Of a stretch of DNA of 64,000 nucleotides, positions 46,599 through 55,187 are shown piece by piece (positions within the stretch are counted from its first letter, which is position 1; each line of letters opens with the position of its first letter). The DNA lies in NCBI RefSeq assembly GCF_900142845.1, contig NZ_FSRU01000003.1:372001-436000 (forward strand), given 5' to 3'. The translations under genes were made by a program, and so were the position numbers. This DNA is from Paraburkholderia phenazinium. Its GTDB lineage: Bacteria; Pseudomonadota; Gammaproteobacteria; Burkholderiales; Burkholderiaceae. The notes under the pieces were generated by a model. That model saw nothing but the letters and a program-made list of their open reading frames with translations. It did not search any database and was not told the origin of the DNA.

Positions 46599-47047
46599 GG
46601 GTGTGCAAATACAAAGCGGCGGTTTAATAGAAAAGCGATCAGGCTGAGCGGCAGCAAGACAACAGCGTTGGCAACATAGACGTTTGCGCCGGAAACCAGT
46701 AGAAGACGGACGCCACCCAGATTGAGAAGATAAATCAGGCAGTAGACTCCGACAAAGCGCCAGAATCTGGAATGCGGCGCACCGCCAAAGACGAGATGCC
46801 CTACGCTTTGAAAATTAAAACTGACGCCTGCAATCGTCGCCAGTCCAATGGCCAAGGGGTAGCGCATGCCGAGCCAGGTCAAAACAAAAAAAACGGAATA
46901 TCCGAAGACTGTATTGATGCCCCCGACAATCAAAAAGCGCAGGAGTTGCCAGTGCGTACGCGTGTCTGAGATAGCACCGACCTTGCCCGGACGAACCGTT
47001 TCTTCCTCTATGCCCGCACGCGGTTGTCTTGTATCAGGCGCCTGCAT
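46595..47047 (-). CDS. GtrA-family membrane protein
   Basis: Four-helix membrane protein of 150 residues, related to GtrA flippases for polyprenyl-phosphate sugars. After an N-terminal polar stretch of about 30 residues comes LLRFLIVGGINTVFGYSVFFVL, then FNFQSVGHLVFGG and a final SLIAFLLNRRFVFAHP. ATG 47047 was chosen because GAAGG lies 7 bases upstream; it overlaps the transketolase C-subunit gene by 14 bases. The tight coupling on both sides (4 bases to gtrB, 14 to the transketolase) indicates a shared pathway. Confidence 0.86.
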   Translation of the reverse strand: MQAPDTRQPRAGIEEETVRPGKVGAISDTRTHWQLLRFLIVGGINTVFGYSVFFVLTWLGMRYPLAIGLATIAGVSFNFQSVGHLVFGGAPHSRFWRFVGVYCLIYLLNLGGVRLLLVSGANVYVANAVVLLPLSLIAFLLNRRFVFAHP

Positions 47048-47951
47048 TGAAGGCCTTCGCAATTCGTCCGGCCACAGCTTCCGGGGCCAATCCGTGGCTT
47101 TCCATCAGGAATCGATAGTCGCCGCACTGCGTACTAAACCGGTCCTGGATACCGATGCGCAGAAATTTGCCGTTGTACGAGCCGAGTAGGCGCTCGGCGA
47201 CTATGCTGCCCAAACCGCCGTCGATTGCATGCTCCTCGAATGTCACGATTCCCTCGCGCCCCTTGGCTAGCTCGTGCAGCGACGCTTCAGGGAACGGTTT
47301 GAGACGAGGACATGACACGACGTCCGCACCTCCGGTAATCTGCGCCACGCGTTCGGCCAGCTTGACGCCTGATCCCGTTCCGAGAAACAGGTATCTTGCC
47401 TTGTTTCCGCCAACGGAAACGAGGTCATCCGCAGAGCCCGCATCGGCTAACCCGCTATGGACATCCCCGAGATCGGCCTTGCCCATTCGCAGATACGCCG
47501 GCAGGCCTTCGTCGTAAGCCCGGTTCATGCAGGACGTGAGCTCGAATCGGTCGGCGGGGGAGTAGATATTTATGCCGGGGACCGCGCGGAGTGCTGCTAT
47601 ATCTTCAGTCGATTGATGGCTCGTGCCAAGTTGCGCATACACGACCCCCGCTCCGTCCCCGACCAGAGTTACCGGCAAATTCTCATAGCAGATGTCGATC
47701 TTGATCTGCTCAAGCACACGGATCGGCACAAACGCGCTTAGCCCATACACGAACGGTCGAAATCCTGCCTTCGCAAGACCGGCGGCAACACCGACCATGT
47801 TTTGTTCGGCGATGCCGCAATTCATATATTGGTCCGGGCATGCCTTGATGAACGGATCAAAAAGCGCGTACCCATGGTCTCCGGTCAACAGCAGAACCTT
47901 CGGATCGCGCTGCGCGAGCGCGACAAGCGCGTCGGAAAAAGCAGCTCTCAT
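47034..47951 (-). CDS. transketolase, C-terminal subunit
   Basis: Second half of a split thiamine-diphosphate transketolase, 305 residues, equal to the Pyr and C-terminal domains. The catalytic Glu that activates thiamine diphosphate is Glu49 in CGIAEQNMVGVAAGLA, followed by GTSHQSTEDIAALRAVPG, a conserved pocket segment. ATG 47951 overlaps the N-subunit stop by 4 bases (ATGA); upstream in-frame residues are not family-like. Transketolases move a two-carbon ketol unit between sugars. Being placed in a CDP-deoxysugar operon, this pair is unlikely to serve central carbon metabolism. Confidence 0.9.
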   Translation of the reverse strand: MRAAFSDALVALAQRDPKVLLLTGDHGYALFDPFIKACPDQYMNCGIAEQNMVGVAAGLAKAGFRPFVYGLSAFVPIRVLEQIKIDICYENLPVTLVGDGAGVVYAQLGTSHQSTEDIAALRAVPGINIYSPADRFELTSCMNRAYDEGLPAYLRMGKADLGDVHSGLADAGSADDLVSVGGNKARYLFLGTGSGVKLAERVAQITGGADVVSCPRLKPFPEASLHELAKGREGIVTFEEHAIDGGLGSIVAERLLGSYNGKFLRIGIQDRFSTQCGDYRFLMESHGLAPEAVAGRIAKAFNAGA

Positions 47952-48754
47952 GCGTCGCCTTCTAATGCGGAAATTGCAGCACCGAACGTCTGGGCGTTCA
48001 ACCGAGTGTAGTGCCAAACATTCTCGTTCTCCATAAACGGAACACCCTTGCCCTTCACGGTCTCTGCGATGATCGCCTTCGGCTTGCCATTCTTCGAAAG
48101 CCGCAGTTGGCCATACACCGCGTCAATGGCATTTTCGTCGTGTCCGTCGATCAAGACAGTTTCAAAGCCAAACGCATCGAATTTCGCTCGAATATCACCG
48201 AGTCCGATCACATCGTCGGTACGGCCCATCGCCTGGAAGCCATTCACGTCGACGATGACTATCAGGTTATCCAGTTTGAACTGGCTAGCGAAAAGTGCCG
48301 CCTCCCAGATCGTTCCCTCGTTAAGCTCACCGTCGCCGACAAGTGCATAGCAAATCTGGTCCGTGGCGCTCCGCTTCGCACCGAGCGCCAGGCCAACCGC
48401 CACCGACAGTCCATGTCCCAACGACCCCGTCGTCGCTTCAACACCGGGCACATGTGCGTCTGCCAGCCCCTTGAGGCGAGTGCCGTTGCCGAAGTACCGT
48501 TCGAGTTCGCCCTTGCCGATCCATTCCAATTCGCCGAGGCAGGCATATTGCGCCATGACTCCATGACCCTTGCTCAAAACCAGGTAGTCTCGACCGGCCC
48601 ACTCCGGGCTCTTCGGATCAACACGCAAATGCGCGCGATAAAGCACGGCCAGCAACTCCACAATCGAAAACGCACAACCGATATGGACCGTAGAACCGCT
48701 GAACGCCATCTCAAGAATGGTCTTTCGGATCCGCTTCGAATCAAATCGCTTCAT
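47948..48754 (-). CDS. transketolase, N-terminal subunit
   Basis: First half of the split transketolase, 268 residues. It holds the thiamine-diphosphate and Mg2+ site: His24 in STVHIG, His64 in SKGHGVMAQ, His101 in ADAHVPGVEATTGSLGHGLSVAVG, GDGELNEG at about 140-147 and Asn171 in VDVNGFQAMG. Together with the downstream C subunit it spans about 570 residues, shorter than housekeeping transketolase of about 660. It overlaps the upstream reductase gene by 4 bases. I infer a role in adding a two-carbon unit to an activated sugar or in supplying a precursor; see findings. Confidence 0.9.
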   Translation of the reverse strand: MKRFDSKRIRKTILEMAFSGSTVHIGCAFSIVELLAVLYRAHLRVDPKSPEWAGRDYLVLSKGHGVMAQYACLGELEWIGKGELERYFGNGTRLKGLADAHVPGVEATTGSLGHGLSVAVGLALGAKRSATDQICYALVGDGELNEGTIWEAALFASQFKLDNLIVIVDVNGFQAMGRTDDVIGLGDIRAKFDAFGFETVLIDGHDENAIDAVYGQLRLSKNGKPKAIIAETVKGKGVPFMENENVWHYTRLNAQTFGAAISALEGDA

Positions 48755-49797
48755 GCTATTGCCGCTGCGCGGCTCCAGTTTATAGTCTTCGTCAATCCCG
48801 CTTCGAGCGACGTGTACTCGGCCAAGCCAAGTCCAGTTCGGGCTTTGGAGGTGTCCGGCACATACCTCGGCGGCAAAGAATTCGGCAGAGCCTTTGAGGC
48901 TTCCACCCGCGGCTCGCGATCAAACAGGCGCTCGATCGTGCCAGCAAGGTCCGCAATCGATACCGGCCGCTCCGATCCAAGGTTATAGGCGCCGCCGTTC
49001 GCGCCGGTCAGCAGAATATGTAACAACCAGATGCAAGCATCTGAAGCATAGAGATAGCTTCGAACTGGGCGGCCATCCCGGATAGTAATCGGCTGGCCAG
49101 CAAGAGCATCACGGATAAAGTTTCCCGCCGCGAACGGCCCATGCAACGGCAAGCCGGGGCCAAGCAGAGCGAATATTCGCGCAATAGCGACGTTAGGTAG
49201 ACCACGACTGACCGCGGCTGTCGCCAACCACTCCGCAGCGCGCTTGCCCTGGCCATAAGCCGTGCGGTAGTCGAGTGGGTCGGGAGCGCCGCCATACGAC
49301 TCTGGAACCCGCTCAAGTTCCGGAGGTTGCGTCCCATAGACAGCACCGCTCGACGTCAGGAGAAACCGCGAAGCCCCATGTGCGATCGCAGCATCGAGAA
49401 CGCGCCGCGTCCCAAGGGTACCCGAGTCAAATATGCGCTGATAGTCGGCTGCTTTCGTGGTATCCGCCACGTCAGTTGCCGCGTGCACGCACACGTCGAT
49501 AGCACCGATGTCGGTGGCAAACGTTGTGACATCACCAGCGATCAGCGAAATGCGCCCACCGGGGCCAAAAAGATGCGACGCGGACTCTATCGCGCGCTGG
49601 GGTGCGCGACTCAGCACGACCACGTCAATATCAGCACTCACAGAAGTATTAGCGTGCTGGATCACTTCCAGCAGCCATGATCCGATAAAACCGGTGCCGC
49701 CTGTCACAAACCATCGTGTTCCGCTTAAGGCACGCCATACGTCGCCAGTCAGCCCGATGACGTGGTCAAGGTCCTCTCGTGGTAGCGCTTGGCGCAT
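48751..49797 (-). CDS. NAD-dependent epimerase/dehydratase, probable nucleotide-sugar reductase
   Basis: Extended short-chain dehydrogenase of 348 residues. The cofactor site is FVTGGTGFIGSWLLEV at about 30-45, the serine region is LLTSSGAVYG, and the catalytic pair is in AYGQGK (Tyr and Lys). In abequose and paratose loci the gene after rfbF-rfbG-rfbH encodes the 4-ketoreductase (RfbJ or RfbS), and this gene holds that position. It may reduce CDP-4-keto-3,6-dideoxyglucose or, if the transketolase acts first, a two-carbon-branched product, like YerF in yersiniose synthesis. It starts 13 bases after rfbH and overlaps the next gene by 4 bases. Confidence 0.82.
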   Translation of the reverse strand: MRQALPREDLDHVIGLTGDVWRALSGTRWFVTGGTGFIGSWLLEVIQHANTSVSADIDVVVLSRAPQRAIESASHLFGPGGRISLIAGDVTTFATDIGAIDVCVHAATDVADTTKAADYQRIFDSGTLGTRRVLDAAIAHGASRFLLTSSGAVYGTQPPELERVPESYGGAPDPLDYRTAYGQGKRAAEWLATAAVSRGLPNVAIARIFALLGPGLPLHGPFAAGNFIRDALAGQPITIRDGRPVRSYLYASDACIWLLHILLTGANGGAYNLGSERPVSIADLAGTIERLFDREPRVEASKALPNSLPPRYVPDTSKARTGLGLAEYTSLEAGLTKTINWSRAAAIA

Positions 49798-49810
49798 ATC
49801 GCCCTTCAGC

Positions 49811-51124
49811 TCAGAAATTCACGCCGAGGAAGGTTTCAATCTTCTCGGCAATGTGTTCAAGCATCTCGCGGCTCAACCCCGGGTAGACTCCGACCCAGAA
49901 CGTCTGATTCATCACGACATCGGTATTCTCAAGCGTCCCGCTAACACGATACTCACGACCGATCATGTAAGGCTGTCGGGTGAGATTGCCAGCGAAAAGC
50001 AGCCGCGTTCCAATCTTATGTTGATCAAGGTAACCGAGAAGATCAACGCGGCGCACTCCAGCTTCCGGCTTCAGCGTAATCGGGAAACCGAACCACGAAG
50101 GATCGGACTCCGGCGTCGCCTTCGGAAGGATGAGGAACTCGCTGCAAGACTGAAGGCGCTCGTGAAGAAACGCAAAATTGTCCTTGCGGGCCTGCACAAA
50201 GCCGTCAAGCCGATCAAGTTGCGCCAGTGCACAAGCGGCCTGCATATCCGTGATCTTCAAGTTGTAACCGAGGTGTGAGTAGGTGTACTTGTGGTCGTAC
50301 CCTTCCGGGAGTTCACCGAGCTTCCAGCAAAAACGCTTCCCACAGGTATTGTCCTTACCGGGCGCGCAGTAGCAGTCACGCCCCCAATCCCGGAACGATT
50401 CCGCAATGAGTTTCAGGTCGGGATTGTTCGTGAACAACGCGCCCCCCTCTCCCATCGTAATGTGATGGGCCGGATAGAAGCTAAGCGTACCGATATCGCC
50501 GAAGGTACCCACTCGCTGGCCACGATACGTCGATCCCAGTGCATCGCAGCAGTCCTCGATCAACCAAAGATTGTGCTTCTTGCACAGTGCAACGATAACG
50601 TCCAGGTTATAGGGATTGCCGAGCGTGTGAGCAAGCATGATCGCTTTCGTCTTCGGCGAAATCGCAGCTTCGATCTTGCTGGCATCGATGTTGTAATTGC
50701 CCAGTTCGACGTCGACGAAAACAGGCACCGCGCCAAACTGGATGATCGGATTCACCGTCGTGGGAAAACCAGCGGCGACACCGATGACCTCGTCTCCCTG
50801 ACGAATGGCTCGCTCACCTAGCTTCGGCGACGTAAGCGTTGAAAACGCTACGAGATTCGCCGAAGAACCGGAGTTCACGGTCATCAGGTATTGGACGCCC
50901 AGGTATTCGGCTAGCTTCCGTTCAAACTGTTCGTTAAACCGCCCGGTCGTCAACCAACCGTCCAGGGACGCCTCAACCATTAGTTCCATTTCGCGCGCAC
51001 CAATGACCTTTCCGGACGGTGGCACTACGGAGACACCAGGCTCGAACTCTGGGGCCTTGCCGGCCATCTCTCCATATTGGCGGACGAGATGGATAATTTG
51101 TTCGCGGAGCTGATCTTTGTTCAT
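49811..51124 (-). CDS. rfbH: CDP-4-keto-6-deoxyglucose 3-dehydrase (RfbH/DdhC, E1)
   Basis: PMP- and [2Fe-2S]-dependent dehydratase of 437 residues that removes the C3 hydroxyl from CDP-4-keto-6-deoxy-D-glucose, the step that defines 3,6-dideoxyhexoses. The usual PLP lysine is replaced by histidine: His220 in [14 protein letters not shown]. The iron-sulfur motif C-X57-C-X-C-X7-C is exact, at Cys193, Cys251, Cys253 and Cys261. ATG 51124 gives the family length. The partner reductase (E3, DdhD/RfbI) that must re-reduce the enzyme is not in this operon or window. It begins 13 bases after rfbG. Confidence 0.96.
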   Translation of the reverse strand: MNKDQLREQIIHLVRQYGEMAGKAPEFEPGVSVVPPSGKVIGAREMELMVEASLDGWLTTGRFNEQFERKLAEYLGVQYLMTVNSGSSANLVAFSTLTSPKLGERAIRQGDEVIGVAAGFPTTVNPIIQFGAVPVFVDVELGNYNIDASKIEAAISPKTKAIMLAHTLGNPYNLDVIVALCKKHNLWLIEDCCDALGSTYRGQRVGTFGDIGTLSFYPAHHITMGEGGALFTNNPDLKLIAESFRDWGRDCYCAPGKDNTCGKRFCWKLGELPEGYDHKYTYSHLGYNLKITDMQAACALAQLDRLDGFVQARKDNFAFLHERLQSCSEFLILPKATPESDPSWFGFPITLKPEAGVRRVDLLGYLDQHKIGTRLLFAGNLTRQPYMIGREYRVSGTLENTDVVMNQTFWVGVYPGLSREMLEHIAEKIETFLGVNF

Positions 51125-51137
51125 AAGTGTATTTACT

Positions 51138-52205
51138 TCAAGACCGCACGTAGCGGTCAATCTGATTCAACGAGAACGCGCGCATATCCTCATCGCGCGC
51201 ATCTGCCTTGTACCAACTGACAATGTTCTCAAGCGCCAGAGTCAGGTTCCATCGCGGGTGCCAATCCAACCGGGCACGCGCCTTAGAACAATCCAGCTTT
51301 AGATACGTCGCCTCGTGGGGATGCTGGTCGGTATCCAGGACCCAGCTTGCGTCGCCGCCCCACTGCCGCACCAGTTCTGCCACGATGAACTCAACGGGTT
51401 GGGCGTCCGAATCGTAAGGCCCGAAATTCCATGCGCCGCCAAATTGCGGCCCGTCGGTATACAGCGCTTCGGCAAGCCGCAGATACCCGGCCAGCGGCTC
51501 AAGAACGTGCTGCCATGGGCGTATCGAGCGAGGACTCCGAACTTTGACGGCCTCACCGCAAAGGAGCGCGCGAGCAATGTCCGGTACCAGCCGATCTGTT
51601 GCCCAGTCACCTCCACCGATTACGTTCCCCGCGCGCGCGCTTGCAATCGCTACGCCGTGGTCCGCATACCGAGCAGGATTGAAAAACGAGTTCCGGTAGG
51701 CCGAAGTCACAAGTTCCGCGCACGCCTTACTGCTGCTGTACGGGTCGTATCCACCCATCGGCTCGTTTTCACGGTAGCCCCACTCCCACTCACGGTTCTC
51801 GTAGCATTTGTCGGTCGTGACCATCACTGCCGCGCGAACTGTACTGAGATGCCGCATCGCTTCGAGTACGTTGATCGTACCCATCACATTTGTTTCGTAC
51901 GTCTCGACCGGATTCAGATAAGACTCTCGAACCAGCGGTTGCGCAGCCATATGAATGATCACGTCGGGCCGCGCTCGCTCCATTGCGTCGCGCAGGCGCG
52001 CCGCATCGCGGATATCCCCTATGACGGAATCGATGCCATCGGCAACTCGAGCACACGTATACAGGTTGGGCTCGGTGTCAGGTGACAGCGCGAAACCCGT
52101 TACATGGGCGCCAGCCGACTGGAGCCAAAGAGTCAGCCAGCCCCCTTTGAAACCGGTGTGCCCAGTAAGGAAGACTCGCTTATCTCGCCAGAAAGACTGT
52201 GTCAT
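51138..52205 (-). CDS. rfbG: CDP-glucose 4,6-dehydratase
   Basis: NAD-dependent short-chain dehydrogenase of 355 residues that converts CDP-glucose to CDP-4-keto-6-deoxyglucose. The nucleotide-binding loop is GHTGFKGGW near residues 15-23, [19 protein letters not shown] is the RfbG signature, and YSSSK supplies the catalytic Tyr and Lys. ATG 52205 was chosen among close starts: it overlaps the rfbF stop as ATGA and has GGAAG at normal spacing. It is the second gene of the operon and provides the substrate for RfbH. Confidence 0.95.
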   Translation of the reverse strand: MTQSFWRDKRVFLTGHTGFKGGWLTLWLQSAGAHVTGFALSPDTEPNLYTCARVADGIDSVIGDIRDAARLRDAMERARPDVIIHMAAQPLVRESYLNPVETYETNVMGTINVLEAMRHLSTVRAAVMVTTDKCYENREWEWGYRENEPMGGYDPYSSSKACAELVTSAYRNSFFNPARYADHGVAIASARAGNVIGGGDWATDRLVPDIARALLCGEAVKVRSPRSIRPWQHVLEPLAGYLRLAEALYTDGPQFGGAWNFGPYDSDAQPVEFIVAELVRQWGGDASWVLDTDQHPHEATYLKLDCSKARARLDWHPRWNLTLALENIVSWYKADARDEDMRAFSLNQIDRYVRS

Positions 52206-52975
52206 TTCCATGTCTTCCATGGCGCATTTCCGCTTTGCCACAAGGACTCAAGCAGGTTCTTGTCCCGTAACGTGTCCATCGGCTGCCAGAATCCGCTGTG
52301 CTCATACGCCGACAATTGGCCGCTGTTCGCAAGCTGTTCAAGCGGTTCGCGCTCCCATACCGTCGTGTCATCCTGAATCAGGTCGATTACCTTGGGAGAC
52401 AGCACAAAAAATCCCCCGTTAATCATCCCGCCGTCACCGTTCGGCTTTTCTCGAAACGAATGAACCTTGCTGTCCCGGATGTCGAGAGCTCCAAACCGAC
52501 CTGGCGGATAAGTTGCAGTCAGCGTAGCCATTGTTCCACTACGTCGGTGGTGTTCGATGAGGTCAGAGATATTGATATCGCTCACCCCGTCGCCGTAGGT
52601 GAAGCAAAACGCGTCTTCGTCCTTGACGAATTCTCTAACGCGCCGCAAACGACCTCCAGTCATGGTGCTTTCGCCGGTGTCCACGAGCGTGACGCGCCAA
52701 GGCTCCGCGTATCGCTGATGTACTTCCATTGCGTTCGTCTGCATGTCGAACGTGACATCGGAAGTGTGCAGGAAGTAGTTCGCGAAGTATTCCTTGATGA
52801 CGTAGCCCTTATAACCGCAGCAAATCACGAAATCATTGATCCCGTGGACCGAATAGACCTTCATGATGTGCCAGAGGATTGGCTTACCCCCAATCTCAAT
52901 CATCGGCTTTGGGCGATTAATCGTGTCCTCGGAAATCCTCGTGCCAAGGCCGCCAGCAAGAATGACTGCTTTCAT
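52202..52975 (-). CDS. rfbF: glucose-1-phosphate cytidylyltransferase
   Basis: First enzyme of the CDP-deoxysugar pathway: alpha-D-glucose-1-phosphate plus CTP gives CDP-glucose. The 257-residue protein opens [18 protein letters not shown] and has [18 protein letters not shown], the nucleotidyltransferase signature, and [12 protein letters not shown], which carries the metal-binding Asp. ATG 52975 was chosen; an upstream in-frame extension of 66 residues is not family-like. It is the first gene of the eight-gene operon, and the 352 bases upstream should hold its promoter. Confidence 0.96.
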   Translation of the reverse strand: MKAVILAGGLGTRISEDTINRPKPMIEIGGKPILWHIMKVYSVHGINDFVICCGYKGYVIKEYFANYFLHTSDVTFDMQTNAMEVHQRYAEPWRVTLVDTGESTMTGGRLRRVREFVKDEDAFCFTYGDGVSDINISDLIEHHRRSGTMATLTATYPPGRFGALDIRDSKVHSFREKPNGDGGMINGGFFVLSPKVIDLIQDDTTVWEREPLEQLANSGQLSAYEHSGFWQPMDTLRDKNLLESLWQSGNAPWKTWK

Positions 52976-53327
52976 CAAAATCCCTATGTGTGTCCGTCGC
53001 AACTTATACACTTGTGTCTGTGTCCGAGGCGTCGCACTTTGTGTCAACGCATCTGCTCGGGTGCTCGGGAAAAATCGACTCGTTATCTCACTTTTCAAAT
53101 AAACAGCTTTGAATCGATTTTTCGTTGGCCGTGATTTCCAACACCACCCGCTACCACTGCTTTGAGGCAACACACCCAGGAACCTGTCAGCCAGTCTGAC
53201 CAGGATTTTTCACCAGGCCTATCCAAAGTTTAGGACAACTTCGTCCAGCGACAAACGGGCATGCGATGCCGCTGGCGCAAGGCACGGGGTGAGCGACCGA
53301 CGTAAATCCACCGCGCCAACCTCGTCA
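52976..53327. other. intergenic region upstream of the CDP-sugar operon
   Basis: About 350 bases without a supported gene, between gmhB's stop and the rfbF start, both on the minus strand. The rfbF-proximal part is A+T-rich and should carry the operon promoter. On the minus strand TTGACA lies near 53040-53045 and TATAAG near 53000-53005, but they are 33 bases apart, too far to pair. It marks the change from the high-G+C hdd operon to the more A+T-rich accessory region. Confidence 0.4.
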
Positions 53328-53897
53328 TCATCTCGACCCGACGTTGCGCGCAGCAATATCCTGCGAAACATCAGCAAGTGTCGAAACGCGTACGACGTCC
53401 AGACCCGCCTCATCGTCACCCTCAGCATGCTGCAGCAAGTAGCACTGCCCCACGCCCGCCGCACGCGCGGCCTCCATGTCGGTGATCGAGTCACCGACCA
53501 TAATCGACCGGCTCAAATCAATTCCATGCTCCCCCGCCGCCCTCAACAACATCCCCGGCGCCGGCTTCCTGCACTCACAAACAATCCCATACCCGCCAAT
53601 CCCAGCCGTCGGGTGATGCGGGCAATAATAAACCTGCGTAATCGGCGCGCCTTCTGCAGCAAACTGTTCGAGCATCCACCCCGTAAACGCAGCAAACGTC
53701 TCTTCACTGTAGTACCCGCGCGCGATCCCCGCCTGGTTGGTCACAACAAACACGTCAAACCCAGCCTTCCGCGCCTGACGCACCAACTCAAAAATTCCCG
53801 GTACGAACACGCAGTCCTCGGCGCGATGTAGGTAACCAATGTCGACATTGATCACCCCATCGCGATCGAGAAACAGCGCACGCTTCAATGCGGTCAT
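53328..53897 (-). CDS. gmhB: D-glycero-D-manno-heptose 1,7-bisphosphate 7-phosphatase
   Basis: HAD-family phosphatase of 189 residues that removes the 7-phosphate from heptose 1,7-bisphosphate. Motif I is FLDRDGVIN, and the zinc-binding insertion CPHH...CECRKP is present, both diagnostic of GmhB. The GDP branch needs the alpha-anomer form of the substrate, and the adjacent hddA and hddC imply that. ATG 53897 was chosen, 4 bases after the hddC stop; an earlier ATG falls inside hddC. It is the last gene of the ten-gene operon. Confidence 0.94.
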   Translation of the reverse strand: MTALKRALFLDRDGVINVDIGYLHRAEDCVFVPGIFELVRQARKAGFDVFVVTNQAGIARGYYSEETFAAFTGWMLEQFAAEGAPITQVYYCPHHPTAGIGGYGIVCECRKPAPGMLLRAAGEHGIDLSRSIMVGDSITDMEAARAAGVGQCYLLQHAEGDDEAGLDVVRVSTLADVSQDIAARNVGSR

Positions 53898-53901
53898 CGT
53901 C

Positions 53902-54609
53902 TCAAGCCACCATCTGCGGCACAAGCGTCTGCGCCAGCGCGTAGTCTTCCGGCACGCCGATATCGATCAACTGGCTAACGGCCGGAACCGCGTGTACCTG
54001 AAGCTCGGCAAGATGGGCGTGCAAGAAATCCTGCTCGAACGAGAACCGCTCCTGCGTCACGTAGTGCATGAACGAAGCGCGCTTCACCAGATACACCCCG
54101 GCGTTGATAAAGCCCGCACCGGTCTGCCCCTTCTCGCGGAACGCAGTGACGCGACGCGGCGCGGTCGCATCGAAATCCACCGCCCCATAGCGCGCCACAT
54201 CGTCAAGCTGTGCCACCGCCATGACGACGTCGGCCACGCCCGATGCACCGGCGGCGCGCAGGTCGTCGAAATCGACAATGGTCATGGTATCGCCGTTGAG
54301 CACGAACGCTTCGTCGCCCCCAATCTGCGCCATCGCCTTGGCAATAGCGCCACCGGTGCCGAGCGGCTCATCTTCGATGACGTAGTGCACCTTCAGTGCT
54401 CCGAAGGCGTCGCCGAAGAAGTCCTCGATCACGTCGCGCTTGTACCCGACGGACAAGTAGACATCCGCGATACCCTGCTGCTCGAGACGACGCAGCACCC
54501 ACCACAGGAATGGCTTGCCCGCGACCACAGCCATCGGCTTCGGCAGATCAGGCACCACCGAGCGAAGGCGCGTACCGAGTCCGCCGGCGAGAACGATTGC
54601 GGGAATCAT
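53902..54609 (-). CDS. hddC: D-glycero-alpha-D-manno-heptose 1-phosphate guanylyltransferase
   Basis: Nucleotidyltransferase of 235 residues that makes GDP-D-glycero-alpha-D-manno-heptose. It opens with [17 protein letters not shown], then DLPKPMAVVAGKPFLWWVL, and the metal-site FVLNGDTMTIVDF. Sequence alone would allow other sugars; the heptose call rests on being flanked by gmhA, hddA and gmhB, as in the capsule loci of pathogenic Burkholderia and in S-layer glycan loci of Gram-positives. The gene overlaps gmhA by 4 bases and ends 4 bases before gmhB. Confidence 0.9.
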   Translation of the reverse strand: MIPAIVLAGGLGTRLRSVVPDLPKPMAVVAGKPFLWWVLRRLEQQGIADVYLSVGYKRDVIEDFFGDAFGALKVHYVIEDEPLGTGGAIAKAMAQIGGDEAFVLNGDTMTIVDFDDLRAAGASGVADVVMAVAQLDDVARYGAVDFDATAPRRVTAFREKGQTGAGFINAGVYLVKRASFMHYVTQERFSFEQDFLHAHLAELQVHAVPAVSQLIDIGVPEDYALAQTLVPQMVA

Positions 54610-55187
54610 GCCGGGGTAAACAGGCTCGACTCAACCAGGCCACAAATGATGTGGGCCAGCAGGATATGCCCTTCCTGGATCTTCGGCGTCGAACGGGACG
54701 GGACTTCAATGCACACGTCGCACAGATCGAGCATCGCGTTGCCGCTTGCGCCGGTGAAGCCCGCCACATACATGCCCTTCTTGCGGGCCTCTTCCATGGC
54801 GCGCAGGACGTTCGGCGACTTGCCGGACGTCGAGATGCCCCAGAAGAAGTCGCCCTTGGCGCCGCCGGCCTGGACCTGGCGCGCAAACACTTTCTCGTAA
54901 CCGTAATCGTTGCCGATGGCGGTCAATGCCGAAGTGTCCGTGGTCAACGCAAACGCCGGCAAGCCGGGGCGGTCGAAGTTGAAGCGGCTGACAAACTCGC
55001 CGGCAATGTGCTGCGCGTCGGCCGCGCTGCCGCCGTTGCCGGCGATCAGCACCTTGTTGCCTGCCTTGAACGTGTCGACGATCGTCTGTGCGAAACCGGC
55101 AACCTTATCCAGCAGGACTTCGTCGGCGTGAATTGCAGTGAAAAGGTCGATCGCCTTCGAGATTTCATTCCGGATCGTGTCTTTCAT
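54606..55187 (-). CDS. gmhA: sedoheptulose-7-phosphate isomerase
   Basis: SIS-domain isomerase of 193 residues that converts D-sedoheptulose 7-phosphate to D-glycero-D-manno-heptose 7-phosphate, the first step for both ADP- and GDP-heptose. GNGGSAADAQHIAGEF at about 50-65 and the SIS segment GISTSGKSPNVLRAM are typical, with HILLAHIICGLVE at the C-terminus carrying the metal-site residues. The start overlaps the hddA stop by one base (TAATG), and a strong GGAGG ribosome-binding site lies upstream within hddA. A second copy for core heptose may exist elsewhere in the genome. Confidence 0.95.
   Translation of the reverse strand: MKDTIRNEISKAIDLFTAIHADEVLLDKVAGFAQTIVDTFKAGNKVLIAGNGGSAADAQHIAGEFVSRFNFDRPGLPAFALTTDTSALTAIGNDYGYEKVFARQVQAGGAKGDFFWGISTSGKSPNVLRAMEEARKKGMYVAGFTGASGNAMLDLCDVCIEVPSRSTPKIQEGHILLAHIICGLVESSLFTPA

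Noticed and set aside
49811..51124. Assigning this gene as an ordinary PLP sugar aminotransferase
   Set aside because: The lysine is replaced by His220 and the exact iron-sulfur cysteine pattern is present, so it is the RfbH/E1 dehydrase.
53219..53494. Minus-strand 91-codon frame overlapping the gmhB end
   Set aside because: It overlaps gmhB in another frame and is arginine-rich, as expected of a shadow frame in high-G+C DNA.
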